From the NCBI GenBank assembly GCA_016932555.1, contig JAFGCQ010000013.1, forward strand, positions 1-57,087: DNA of 57,087 bases, written 5' to 3'. This DNA is from Candidatus Zambryskiibacteriota bacterium (GTDB lineage: Bacteria > Patescibacteriota > Minisyncoccia > Phycocordibacterales > WO2-35-19). The stretch's first letter is position 1. Each line of letters opens with the position of its first letter. A model generated the notes under the pieces. The model saw nothing but the letters and a program-made list of their open reading frames with translations. It made no database searches and was not told where the DNA came from. Both the position numbers and the translations under genes were made by a program. Positions 42,270 to 51,247 of the stretch are shown piece after piece.

Positions 42270-44021
42270 ATGAAAAATAAAATTATATCTTTTCTTAATT
42301 CACTTTTTGTGAATCATTATCATTACAGCTTTTTTAAAAAGCTTGAAAATTTATTTGTTAAGATGAGATATACCGAAAAGATCATTCTTTCGATTCTAGT
42401 ATTAATTGTTGCTATAAGTGGCTTAAATCTTTTCTATTGTGTTAATAAAGCCTTCTTGGTAGAAATACCAGTATTTGGTGGCGAATTCACTGAAGGTCTT
42501 ATCGGTTCCCCAAGATTTATCAACCCAGTTTTAGCCATATCTGATACCGACAAAGATCTTGTTAGCCTTATTTATTCAGGTCTTTTAAAACCATCTAAAA
42601 ATGGGGATCATGAGCTAGATTTAGCAGAATCTTACAAAATTGGTGGAGGTGGAACTACGTATGAATTTACTCTTAAAAATGATATTTATTTTCATGACGG
42701 TAAAAAAATAACAGTCGATGATATTATATTCACTATTGAAAAAGTTATGGACCCCATCATTAAAAGTCCTAAAAAAACCAATTGGGAAGGTGTTCTGGTA
42801 GAAAAAATAGACGATCAAAATATAAAATTTACTTTAGAGAAACCTTATATTCCATTCTTTCAAACTCTAACTTTGGGTGTTTTACCTAAACACATTTGGC
42901 AAGATATTTCCGCAGAAGAATTTCCTTTTAGTGATTACAATATTAAACCTATCGGTTCAGGCCCTTACAGAGTAGAGAAAATTGTTAAAAATTCTGGTGG
43001 TATACCAACTAGCATTACCCTCAACTCTTGGAAAAAATATTCTCCAGAGCGGCCAAAAATAAAATCGATTATTCTTGAATTTTTCCAAAATGAAACCGAG
43101 CTAGTAGAAGCTTTCAAAAAAGAAACTGTTGGAAGTACTGTTGGGTTTAATCCCAAAACAATCAGAGATTTAAAGATTAGCCCTGAATTAATAAAAGAAA
43201 GTTCTTTACCAAGAGTTTTTGGAGTATTTCTAAATCAAAACCTTTCTCCAGTTCTTTTACATCAAGAAATCAGAGAAGCTTTAAAGATTTCTGCTCCTAA
43301 ACAAAAAATTCTAGATGAAGTACTTTTGGGTTTTGGTAGAATTTTAAATGGTCCAACCCCAATCAATATTGAAGAAAATACTTTAAAGACCGCCGGCGAC
43401 TTAGAAGCCGCTAAAACTCTTTTGGAAAAAAAGGGTTGGAAAATGAATGAAGAAAGTATTTTAGAAAAAGAAACCAAAGAAGGAAAAGATGTTTTTAGCT
43501 TCTCTATTTCCACTTCTGATACACCCGAACTTAAAGAAGTAGCCCAGATTCTTAAGGAAACTTGGGAAAAGTTGGGTGCTTCAATAACCGTCAAAATCTT
43601 TGAAGCTAGTGATTTAAATCAAAATGTGATTAGACCAAGAAAATACGATGCACTTTTATTTGGTGAGGTTGTAGGTGAAGATAGTGATTTATACCCATTT
43701 TGGCATTCAGCTGAGAGAAATGATCCTGGTCTCAATATTTCCCTTTATGCCAATATCACTGTAGACAAAAATTTAGAAGATTTGCAAAAAGAAATCGAAG
43801 AACAGGAAAAAATCTCTAAAAAAGAAGAGATATTTGCAGAAATAGATAATGATATACCAGCCATATTTCTTTTCTCGCCTCATATGATTTATTTGAAATC
43901 ACCAGAGGTTAAAAATATCACTATGAAAAATGTGTCAGCTCCAAACGAAAGATTCATAGAAATCAATGAATGGTTTATAGAAACTGACAAAGTTTGGAAA
44001 ATTTTTGCTCCCGGAAATTAA
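42270..44021 (+). CDS. Peptide-binding protein, OppA/DppA-like (family 5), membrane-anchored
   Basis: 583 residues. A single membrane helix (about 37-55) anchors an extracellular family 5 fold: GGEFTEGLIGSPRFINPVLA, LIYSGLLKP, YEFTLKNDIYFHDGKKITVDDIIFTIE, IGSGPYRVEKI, LNQNLSPVLLHQEIREAL. No Opp permease or ATPase genes are near, the second permease-less binding protein in the window. It may act as a surface receptor. It lies in a run with secG and RNase J, with TAAGG just before the start. Confidence 0.85.
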   Translation: MKNKIISFLNSLFVNHYHYSFFKKLENLFVKMRYTEKIILSILVLIVAISGLNLFYCVNKAFLVEIPVFGGEFTEGLIGSPRFINPVLAISDTDKDLVSLIYSGLLKPSKNGDHELDLAESYKIGGGGTTYEFTLKNDIYFHDGKKITVDDIIFTIEKVMDPIIKSPKKTNWEGVLVEKIDDQNIKFTLEKPYIPFFQTLTLGVLPKHIWQDISAEEFPFSDYNIKPIGSGPYRVEKIVKNSGGIPTSITLNSWKKYSPERPKIKSIILEFFQNETELVEAFKKETVGSTVGFNPKTIRDLKISPELIKESSLPRVFGVFLNQNLSPVLLHQEIREALKISAPKQKILDEVLLGFGRILNGPTPINIEENTLKTAGDLEAAKTLLEKKGWKMNEESILEKETKEGKDVFSFSISTSDTPELKEVAQILKETWEKLGASITVKIFEASDLNQNVIRPRKYDALLFGEVVGEDSDLYPFWHSAERNDPGLNISLYANITVDKNLEDLQKEIEEQEKISKKEEIFAEIDNDIPAIFLFSPHMIYLKSPEVKNITMKNVSAPNERFIEINEWFIETDKVWKIFAPGN

Positions 44022-44042
44022 GATTATTTATATTGAATAAAT

Positions 44043-45941
44043 ATGACTGGAAAACACAAAAACAGAATAAGGAGTTTTCATGCTCCAGAAAAACCAAATA
44101 ATATAAAAAAAACCGATTTTCGAAAGGATCAGAGGAAACATAACAGACCAGCTATTTCGACTAGGCATTTTTCTACCCAAAACACTGCTTTTTTTAAAAA
44201 ATTCAAAACTGGAGCTATTAAAATTAAAAAACCAGAAAATAAAAAAGGGAAAGAGACTGTAGTTTTACCCGATATTGGCAACAATATAAGAATAATTCCT
44301 CTTGGTGGCACTGAAGAAATCGGGCGCAATATGACAGCTATAGAGATAAGTGATGATATTATTATAATTGATATCGGTTTTCAGTTTAAAGATGAGGATT
44401 CGCCCGGTATTGATTATATTTTACCTAATACCAAATATTTAGAAGAACGTAAAAATAAAATCCGAGGAGTTTTTATTACTCATGGACACCTAGACCACAT
44501 CGGCGGCATTCCTTATATCATGGATCGCATTGGTAATCCTCCAATTTATGTCCGCCAATTTGGAGCTATCATGATTCAAAAAAGGCAAGAAGAATTTACC
44601 GGCTTACCACCTTTAGATATTAAAGTGGTCGAAAATGATGAGATAATTAATTGCGGTAAAATAAAAGTTTCTACTTTTCCGATCTCTCACACTATTCCTG
44701 ATTCTATGGGCATTATTATAAAAACTCCTTACGGCAACATTGTTTTCATTGAAGATGTTAGAGTAGATAATATTAAGGGCATACCGACAAAAGAAGAAGA
44801 AGAACAATACAAGAGGTTTAAAGACATGGATGTGTTACTTCTTACCTTAGATTCTACTTCTATTGAAAAACACGGTTTTTCTTTATCAGAAAATGTAGTT
44901 ACTGAAAACATCGAAAAATTTATAAAAAATGTTAAAGGCCGACTTATTATTGGCACTTTTGCTTCACAAGTAGAGCGTATTATTTCTATAATCAAAATTG
45001 CTGAAAAATACAATAAAAAAATTGTAGTTGAAGGTCGGAGTATGAAGACAAATCTGGAAATTATAAAAATGCTGAAGTTAGCAGAAATTAAAAACATTAT
45101 TCCAATTGAAGAGATTGAACACTATCCACCAGATCGCATTGTGATGCTTGTTACTGGCTCTCAAGGTGAAGAATTTGCCGCATTGATGCGTATTGCTAAT
45201 AAAACTCATAAATATCTACGCCTTCGCAAAACTGACACCATTCTTCTTTCATCATCTATAATTCCCAGCAATTATAAATCTATTATTAAACTTAAAGATA
45301 ATCTTTACCGCTCAGAAGCTAAAGTAATTACTTACCTAGATTCCGATATTCATGCTTCAGGACATGGTAATCGTGACGAACTTAAATGGATTCATCAAAA
45401 AATTAATTACAAATTTTTTATGCCAGTGCATGGAGAACATTATAAACTCTGTTTACATGCTGAATTGGCACAAACTTTAGGGGTGCCTAGAGATCATATA
45501 GCGATACCAGAGAACGGTTCGGTTATAGAAATCCAGAATGAGGCCAAAAAAATTAAGATACTTAAGGAAAAAGCGCCAAGTGACCCAGTAGTAGTAGATG
45601 GCTTTGCTATTGGTGGTGTCCAAGAAGTGGTTATGAAAGACCGTAAAATGCTTGCTGATGACGGAATGTTTGTTATTGTAGCGGTAATTGACCTCAGAAC
45701 TGGCAAGCTTAAAAAATCTCCTGATCTTATTTCTCGTGGATTCATTTATTTGCGTGAATCACAGGAGCTCTTGGGTCAGACTCGTCTCATCATTAAAAAA
45801 ACTATAGAAGAGGCCACTCATGGCATGCGTCCTATCAACTTTGATTACATAAAAAACAACGTTTCCGAAGCGGTTACGAGTTTCCTGTTCCAAAAAACTG
45901 CTAAACACCCCATCGTCATCCCCGTCATCTTGGGGGTTTAA
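44043..45941 (+). CDS. rnj: Ribonuclease J
   Basis: 632 residues. Beta-CASP metallo-beta-lactamase ribonuclease with 5' exo- and endonuclease roles in RNA decay and processing. HGHLDHIGG (147-155) binds the metals. PISHTIPDS, GTFASQVERI and the MPVHGEHYKL region follow, and the C-terminal dimer domain is present. The N-terminal 75 residues are a basic, low-complexity extension that may bind RNA. It starts 21 bases after the OppA-like gene. Confidence 0.93.
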   Translation: MTGKHKNRIRSFHAPEKPNNIKKTDFRKDQRKHNRPAISTRHFSTQNTAFFKKFKTGAIKIKKPENKKGKETVVLPDIGNNIRIIPLGGTEEIGRNMTAIEISDDIIIIDIGFQFKDEDSPGIDYILPNTKYLEERKNKIRGVFITHGHLDHIGGIPYIMDRIGNPPIYVRQFGAIMIQKRQEEFTGLPPLDIKVVENDEIINCGKIKVSTFPISHTIPDSMGIIIKTPYGNIVFIEDVRVDNIKGIPTKEEEEQYKRFKDMDVLLLTLDSTSIEKHGFSLSENVVTENIEKFIKNVKGRLIIGTFASQVERIISIIKIAEKYNKKIVVEGRSMKTNLEIIKMLKLAEIKNIIPIEEIEHYPPDRIVMLVTGSQGEEFAALMRIANKTHKYLRLRKTDTILLSSSIIPSNYKSIIKLKDNLYRSEAKVITYLDSDIHASGHGNRDELKWIHQKINYKFFMPVHGEHYKLCLHAELAQTLGVPRDHIAIPENGSVIEIQNEAKKIKILKEKAPSDPVVVDGFAIGGVQEVVMKDRKMLADDGMFVIVAVIDLRTGKLKKSPDLISRGFIYLRESQELLGQTRLIIKKTIEEATHGMRPINFDYIKNNVSEAVTSFLFQKTAKHPIVIPVILGV

Positions 45942-45958
45942 AGATTTTCAGGTAGAAT
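45930..45958 (+). promoter_or_regulatory. Promoter giving a leaderless GTG message
   Basis: TTGGGG (45930-45935), a 17-base spacer, TAGAAT (45953-45958). The GTG of the MFS gene begins six bases later. Confidence 0.6.
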
Positions 45959-45964
45959 ATAAGT

Positions 45965-47134
45965 GTGACTCTATTTAAATTAAATCAAAAGAACAGGCTT
46001 CGTTTTGTCTATTTAGGCGGATTTTTAATAGCGCTGCATATTGCCCTGGTTACTTATATAAACTCTTCCCTTTTGGGCCAATATGTAAGCAACAGTGTTT
46101 TAAGCTTTCTTTATGTCTTGGGCTCTTTTTTGGGCATTTTATCCTTATTCCTCATCCCAATCCTTATCAGAAAAATCGGCAGTATCTCCACTTTTTCCAT
46201 TTTTATAATTCTGGAAATTTTAGCAGTAATCGGGATGGGAAATTTGGATATTGATTTACCGGTAATCGCGTTTTTCCTGGTATTTTTGGCTACTGTGCCA
46301 ATACTTTATTTGTTCATGGACATAAATCTAGAACAAGGAATTTTTAAAGAGACCAGCACTGGCAGAAAAAGAGGTGCTTATTTAACTATTTTTAATATTG
46401 CTTTTGTGCTAGCGCCACTTGTATTCGCCTTTCTTATAAATAACAGTGATTTTGGTAAAGTTTATACTTTTTCCGGCCTGGTTTTGATCTTGCTTTTTCT
46501 CGTAAATATATTATTTTTCAAAAACACTAAAGAGGCCACTAAAAGAGAATCCAATGTTTTGAAAATTCTACAAGCTCTTCGCAGAGATGGTGATCGGCTC
46601 CGTATTTTGATAATTCAGTTCACTCTTTACTTTTTCTACGCCTGGATGGTTATTTACATGCCACTTCTCCTATCTAAAGAAGTGGGCTTTACCTGGGAAA
46701 AAATCGGCATTATTTTTACCATTATGCTCTTACCATTTCTTCTTTTACAATTTCCGACCGGCCAACTAGCCGACAAAAAATATGGCGAAAAAGAATTTTT
46801 GATTGCCGGATTTATCATAATGTCCGCTGCTTGCTTGCTGGTACCTCAAATCAATTTACCTCTGTTTTGGATCTGGGCGGCCGTGCTTTTCATCTCTCGC
46901 ATTGGCGCTAGTATCGTAGAAATTGCCAGTGAAAGCTATTTTTTTAAACACGTTGATGAAGAAGACACTGGTTATATCAGTCTCTTTAGGATGGCTAGGC
47001 CTTTAGCTTATATTGTAGCTCCGTTATTAGCTATTCCGATTCTTTATTTCTTTTCCTATTCTACCTCTTTTTATTTTCTAGCTGGCTTTGTACTTTTAGG
47101 ACTTTTCTTTATACCCAAGAAAGACACAAAGTAA
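45965..47134 (+). CDS. MFS transporter
   Basis: 389 residues with about twelve membrane helices. The halves are joined by a cytoplasmic loop (EATKRESNVLKILQALRRDGDR), and LQFPTGQLADKKYGEKEF resembles the MFS loop motif of the second half. Substrate unknown. The GTG start lies six bases after a good -10, so the message should be leaderless. It is a complete relative in type of the truncated MFS at 30891. Confidence 0.82.
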   Translation: MTLFKLNQKNRLRFVYLGGFLIALHIALVTYINSSLLGQYVSNSVLSFLYVLGSFLGILSLFLIPILIRKIGSISTFSIFIILEILAVIGMGNLDIDLPVIAFFLVFLATVPILYLFMDINLEQGIFKETSTGRKRGAYLTIFNIAFVLAPLVFAFLINNSDFGKVYTFSGLVLILLFLVNILFFKNTKEATKRESNVLKILQALRRDGDRLRILIIQFTLYFFYAWMVIYMPLLLSKEVGFTWEKIGIIFTIMLLPFLLLQFPTGQLADKKYGEKEFLIAGFIIMSAACLLVPQINLPLFWIWAAVLFISRIGASIVEIASESYFFKHVDEEDTGYISLFRMARPLAYIVAPLLAIPILYFFSYSTSFYFLAGFVLLGLFFIPKKDTK

Positions 47135-47180
47135 ATTGTTGTTAATGTAAATCTGTCAATTGTAAAAAATATTAAGAAAT

Positions 47181-47208
47181 AAAAGAAATGTTTATGGATA
47201 TTTCTTTT
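47181..47208. terminator. Possible bidirectional terminator
   Basis: AAAAGAAAT (47181-47189) pairs with ATTTCTTTT (47200-47208) between the convergent MFS and DsbA-like genes. It is AT-only and therefore weak. Confidence 0.35.
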
Positions 47209-47217
47209 CCATATAAT

Positions 47218-47856
47218 TTAAAGATTGTTGTTTAGAGCTTCTCTGATTAGAGATTTGAATTCAGCTACAGATTTTGGGTTTTCTATTTGAACTCCGTTTA
47301 TAAAGAAAGTCGGAGTGCCAAGTAGTTTGAGTTCTAAAGCATGCTTTTTGTGAGCCCGGACTAAATTTTTTATTTCACTTGATTTCCAGTCGGCTTCAAA
47401 TTGCTCAATTGATATGCTAAGCAGAGCAGCATAAGATTGGAAAAGTTTTTCCACATCGCCCTCTGCCCATTCGTTTTGTTTTTCAAACAAAAGATCGTGC
47501 ATTTCCCAAAATTTACCTTGCCGGCCAGCTGCTTCCGCCGCTCTAGCGGCAAGTTCTGAATTCCTATAGATATCAGTCATCGGAAAATGGCGGTAAACAA
47601 AAACTACTCGATTACTAAATTCAACCAACAGCTCTTTCATAATGAGATAATAGACCCGGCACGCACCGCATTCAAAATCACTGTATTCCATTACTACAAC
47701 TTTTGATTCTGGATTACCCTTAATTTGATCAAGTGGATGTATTTCCTCCAACGCAAAAGGAGGCTTTATATTCCCTCCCTTTATGCTCCAGTACATAATT
47801 GCTACCAGAACTAGTATAATTATTAATATTAATGCCCAAATGTAATTTTTGTTCAT
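47218..47856 (-). CDS. DsbA-like thiol oxidoreductase, membrane-anchored
   Basis: 212 residues. An N-terminal membrane helix (about 6-24), then a thioredoxin fold with an inserted helical domain. SDFECGACRVYY holds C63-G-A-C66, VYRHFPM follows, and LLGTPTFFING carries the cis-Pro loop. It would form or shuffle disulfides outside the membrane. GATACT (47867-47862) ends five bases before the ATG. The thioredoxin-DsbD protein at 51244 is a possible redox partner. Confidence 0.88.
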   Translation of the reverse strand: MNKNYIWALILIIILVLVAIMYWSIKGGNIKPPFALEEIHPLDQIKGNPESKVVVMEYSDFECGACRVYYLIMKELLVEFSNRVVFVYRHFPMTDIYRNSELAARAAEAAGRQGKFWEMHDLLFEKQNEWAEGDVEKLFQSYAALLSISIEQFEADWKSSEIKNLVRAHKKHALELKLLGTPTFFINGVQIENPKSVAEFKSLIREALNNNL

Positions 47857-47923
47857 CTATTAGTATCGTAAATGTTACCATATTTGTTATAATTTGAATA
47901 ATTAAAAGTTAAAAAACAAAAAT

Positions 47924-48304
47924 ATGATTTACGTAGATAATATAGAAAAGGCCACCTTAGAAAATGATAATTTTCGAAAAGTTTTAAACACCGCTTCTAA
48001 AAGTCAGTTGGTAGTGATGGCCATTCAACCAGGCGAAGATATTGGTATGGAAGTCCATGATGATGTAGATCAATTTATTAGAATTGAAGAAGGTAAAGGT
48101 AAGGCCGTGCTTGATGATAAAGAATATGAAATAGTAGATGATTTTGCTGTGGTTATTCCAGCTGGCACTAAGCATAATATTGTCAATACTGGAGATGAAG
48201 TAATGAAACTTTATACTATTTACACACCACCAGAACACGCTGAGAGCACTATCCACAAAACTAAAGCGGAGGCAGAAGCCGATGACGAGCATTACGAGAG
48301 ATAA
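47924..48304 (+). CDS. Cupin-domain protein
   Basis: 126 residues, single cupin barrel: GMEVHDDVDQFIRIEEGKGKAVL (motif 1) and VIPAGTKHNIVNTGDEVMKLYTIY (motif 2). Possible metal ligands are His and Glu residues of these motifs. Small stand-alone cupins have varied roles and none can be assigned. The promoter is TGTTATAAT at 47885-47893. Confidence 0.85.
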   Translation: MIYVDNIEKATLENDNFRKVLNTASKSQLVVMAIQPGEDIGMEVHDDVDQFIRIEEGKGKAVLDDKEYEIVDDFAVVIPAGTKHNIVNTGDEVMKLYTIYTPPEHAESTIHKTKAEAEADDEHYER

Positions 48305-48362
48305 ATTGTTAAACTTCATTTCAAAGATACAAAGAACATCTTTTTACTTTGAGATGAGAGGT

Positions 48363-49517
48363 CTATATTAAATACTTCTTATTTTTTATCTTATCTGGCA
48401 AATAGCTTTCTTGATCGTACTTTTCATAGTCCTTGCCATAGTCTAGATCTTTCATAAGTTTGGTGACCGGATTGCGGATTTTTAAAGGGATTGGCAAATT
48501 GCCAAACTTTTTGACATCAGCCATGGCCTTTAGATAAGCGGCATAAGCTCTTCGATCTTTTTTAGCTTGAGCTAGATAAACCACTCCGTGGGCTAAATTT
48601 TCGGCACATTCGGGAAGTCCGATAGTTTCTACTGCTTGAAAAACCGCATTAGCGACAACGAGTGCTGTCGGTTGGGCAAGCCCGATATCCTCACTAGCAA
48701 AAACCACCATCCGCCTGGCGATAAACTTCGGGTCCTCACCCGCGTCAATCATCCTACACATATAATAGAGAGCGGCATTGGGCTGGCTAGCGCGCATACT
48801 TTTAATAAAAGCACTGATAGTGTTGTAATGCTCCTCCCCCACTTTGTCATAGCGTAAAAACTTAGACTGCAAAGCTTCTTTCAAATTATTTACATTTATT
48901 TCATCATAAAGCTTAAAGGCTGCCTCAATCACAGCGATCGCTTGCCTGGCATCACCATTAGCCATAGCTATAAGCCAAGTTCTAGAGTCTTTATCTATTT
49001 TTATTTTTATTTCTTTTTCCACTCGGCTTATTATTTTTTCCATTTCTTCTTCACTCAACTCGTTTAAAATAAAAACTCGGCAGCGTGACAACAATGGTGA
49101 AATAACTTCAAAACTAGGATTTTCAGTAGTGGCGCCGATGAGCGTCAATTCGCCCGACTCCACAAAAGGGAGAAGGAAATCTTGCTGAATTTTGTTGAAT
49201 CTGTGAATCTCATCTAGAAATAGTATTTTTGCTTTGTTAAATGTTGAGTATTGAGATTTGATTATTTTTCTGATATCTTCCTTACCTGCTGAAACCGCTG
49301 AAAGTTCGTAAAACTCCGCCTCCAAAGTCTCTGCATAAATACGAGCCAAAGTAGTCTTACCTACTCCTGGCGGCCCCCAAAATACAAAAGAAAAGAGATG
49401 CTGTTTTTCTATAGCTATTCTTAGAGGCTTGTTTTTACCTACCAAATGCTCTTGCCCAATAAAATCCTTAAGAGAATGAGGCCTTATTTTTGAAGCGAGA
49501 GGTTCTATTTTTGTCAT
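48363..49517 (-). CDS. rarA: Replication-associated recombination protein A (RarA/MgsA)
   Basis: 384 residues. AAA+ clamp-loader-like ATPase: [12 protein letters not shown], Walker [13 protein letters not shown], Walker [13 protein letters not shown], sensor [13 protein letters not shown], then SRCRVFIL. The C-terminal tetramer domain contains [22 protein letters not shown]-type sequence (here [11 protein letters not shown]). It helps stalled forks. TAGGAT (49529-49524) ends six bases before the ATG. Confidence 0.94.
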   Translation of the reverse strand: MTKIEPLASKIRPHSLKDFIGQEHLVGKNKPLRIAIEKQHLFSFVFWGPPGVGKTTLARIYAETLEAEFYELSAVSAGKEDIRKIIKSQYSTFNKAKILFLDEIHRFNKIQQDFLLPFVESGELTLIGATTENPSFEVISPLLSRCRVFILNELSEEEMEKIISRVEKEIKIKIDKDSRTWLIAMANGDARQAIAVIEAAFKLYDEINVNNLKEALQSKFLRYDKVGEEHYNTISAFIKSMRASQPNAALYYMCRMIDAGEDPKFIARRMVVFASEDIGLAQPTALVVANAVFQAVETIGLPECAENLAHGVVYLAQAKKDRRAYAAYLKAMADVKKFGNLPIPLKIRNPVTKLMKDLDYGKDYEKYDQESYLPDKIKNKKYLI

Positions 49518-49650
49518 TCTTTTATCCTACAACATTAGATATCCACAGCCAATAGGGTTGACTTAAAATGGTTTTGGGTATATACTCATAACTAACAAAA
49601 GTAAGAATAGTCGAGCTTGCTTAATTAAAAGAAGAATTAACAAAAAAATT

Positions 49651-49908
49651 ATGCCTAGATTTGATAGAACTGGCCCAATGGGCCAAGGTCCAATGACTGG
49701 CCGGGGCTTAGGTCCTTGTGGCGGAGGCCGCGGCTGGGGGCGTTTTGGTGGTCGAGGTTTTGGTTGGGGAAATTATGGCAGATATTATTCAAACTCTCCT
49801 CTAAATGAAAAAGAAGAGGTTGAAATACTTTCAGAAGACGCTAAAATTTTAGAGGAAGAATTAAAAGCCATAAAATCTCGTTTAGCTGACATCAAAGACC
49901 AAAAATAA
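49651..49908 (+). CDS. DUF5320-like Gly/Met-rich protein
   Basis: 85 residues. The N-terminus is MPRFDRTGPMGQGPMTGRG followed by GPCGGGRGWGRFGG, the DUF5320 pattern, then a C-terminal coiled coil (EILSEDAKILEEELKAIKSRL). In other genomes such proteins sit beside metal-cofactor and DUF134 genes. It is the first gene of a four-gene unit with a 7-base gap to the next. Confidence 0.85.
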   Translation: MPRFDRTGPMGQGPMTGRGLGPCGGGRGWGRFGGRGFGWGNYGRYYSNSPLNEKEEVEILSEDAKILEEELKAIKSRLADIKDQK

Positions 49909-49915
49909 AACGACA

Positions 49916-50965
49916 ATGAAAGAAAAAGTTGCCTTAATTTCAATGCTTGCCAACGCGCTTCTAGCGGCTGGCAAGCTCATTGTCGGATTTATCGCTGGTT
50001 CTGGCGCTGTTTTTGCTGAAGGTTTGCATTCGGGCATAGATATAGTTTCTTCTGGTATTAGTTATGCTGGTATTAAAATTGCCAAAAAACCAGTGGACAA
50101 AAAACACCCTTACGGGCATTACAAGTTTGAAGTTTTAGCTGGGCTTTTAATAACTATAATTCTGTTTTTAACAGGAGGTTTTATATTATTTGAAGCTATT
50201 AGAGAATTTCAAAACCCATCTCCAGTAGAAGTGGGATTTTTAGCTTTGGGAGTAATGATATTTTCAGCTGTTGTTAATGAAATAATGTCCAGACTAAAAA
50301 TAAAGTATGGCAAAAAAGAAAATTCTCTCTCCTTGCTTTCCGACGGTATCCACTCAAAAGTTGACGTTTATACTTCTTTAATAGTGTTAGCTGGTTTATT
50401 TCTAACTAAATATTGGATTTATATAGATTCTTTATTAGCTTTATTTATAGGTATTTACATAATAAAAGAATCTTTTTCAATTGGTAAAGAAGCTGCTGAT
50501 TCTTTACTTGATGTATCAGCTGGAGAAGAAATCGAAAATAAAATAAAATCTATTGCCGAATCTGAAGGCATCCAAACAACTTCAATAAAAACCCAAAAGA
50601 AGGGTTCGGTTTTAACCGCTAATATAGAAATAAGTTTACCTAAAGATTTAAATTTAGAAAAAGCCACTAAAATATCAAATATTCTCAAAGATAAATTGAT
50701 AAAAAGTATAGATTCACTCCAATACGTAGCTATCCAGATCGTAAGTCATGAGGTTGAAGTTGATTTTTATAAACCGAGTTTTGGTAGAAGTTTTAGTTGG
50801 CAAAGAAAAGGCCGATTTAAAAACGAATTAGATGAAGCTGTTGGCAAGGGGCCAGAAGGTTTTTGTATTTGCGAAAAATGTAATTATAAAGAAGCCCATC
50901 AAAGGGGCACTCCTTGTTTAAATATAAAATGTCCAAATTGCGGTATTAATTTAAAAAGAGGATAA
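49916..50965 (+). CDS. Cation diffusion facilitator with a C-terminal zinc-ribbon-like tail
   Basis: 349 residues. Six membrane helices with CDF metal-site motifs: EGLHSGIDIVSSGIS in helix 2, HPYGHYKFE in the loop, SDGIHSKVDV in helix 5. A cytoplasmic ferredoxin-like domain follows. Beyond the usual CDF end is a Cys-rich tail, CICEKCNYKEAHQRGTPC...KCPNCG, able to bind a metal. It probably exports Zn, Fe or Mn, and the tail may sense metal. It lies in an operon with DUF5320, DUF134 and a thioredoxin-DsbD gene. Confidence 0.88.
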   Translation: MKEKVALISMLANALLAAGKLIVGFIAGSGAVFAEGLHSGIDIVSSGISYAGIKIAKKPVDKKHPYGHYKFEVLAGLLITIILFLTGGFILFEAIREFQNPSPVEVGFLALGVMIFSAVVNEIMSRLKIKYGKKENSLSLLSDGIHSKVDVYTSLIVLAGLFLTKYWIYIDSLLALFIGIYIIKESFSIGKEAADSLLDVSAGEEIENKIKSIAESEGIQTTSIKTQKKGSVLTANIEISLPKDLNLEKATKISNILKDKLIKSIDSLQYVAIQIVSHEVEVDFYKPSFGRSFSWQRKGRFKNELDEAVGKGPEGFCICEKCNYKEAHQRGTPCLNIKCPNCGINLKRG

Positions 50966-50971
50966 AATATT

Positions 50972-51247
50972 ATGCCAAGACCAAAACTTTGTAGAAGAAT
51001 AAGGTTTAACCCCCATATTCACTATTTCAAACCCCGTGGTACACCCCTGAGAAAACTTGAGGAGGTAGAACTTTCTACTGAAGAATTAGAAGCTTACCGC
51101 TTGAGATATTTAAACGATTTGGATCAAAAACAAGCCGCAAAGAAAATGAACACTTCAGCTAGTACTTATCAAAGGATATTATATTCAGCTTGTGGTAAAA
51201 TAGCTGATGCTTTGATAAACGGCAAAGCTATTAAGATTATTACATGA
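50972..51247 (+). CDS. DUF134 family HTH protein
   Basis: 91 residues: MPRPKLCRRIRFNP, then VELSTEELEAYRLRYLNDLDQKQAAKKMNTSASTYQRIL, a sigma-like helix-turn-helix. DUF134 (UPF0251) proteins are probable DNA-binding regulators, often near metal or redox genes. It may regulate this operon. Its stop overlaps the next start (ATGA). Confidence 0.9.
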   Translation: MPRPKLCRRIRFNPHIHYFKPRGTPLRKLEEVELSTEELEAYRLRYLNDLDQKQAAKKMNTSASTYQRILYSACGKIADALINGKAIKIIT

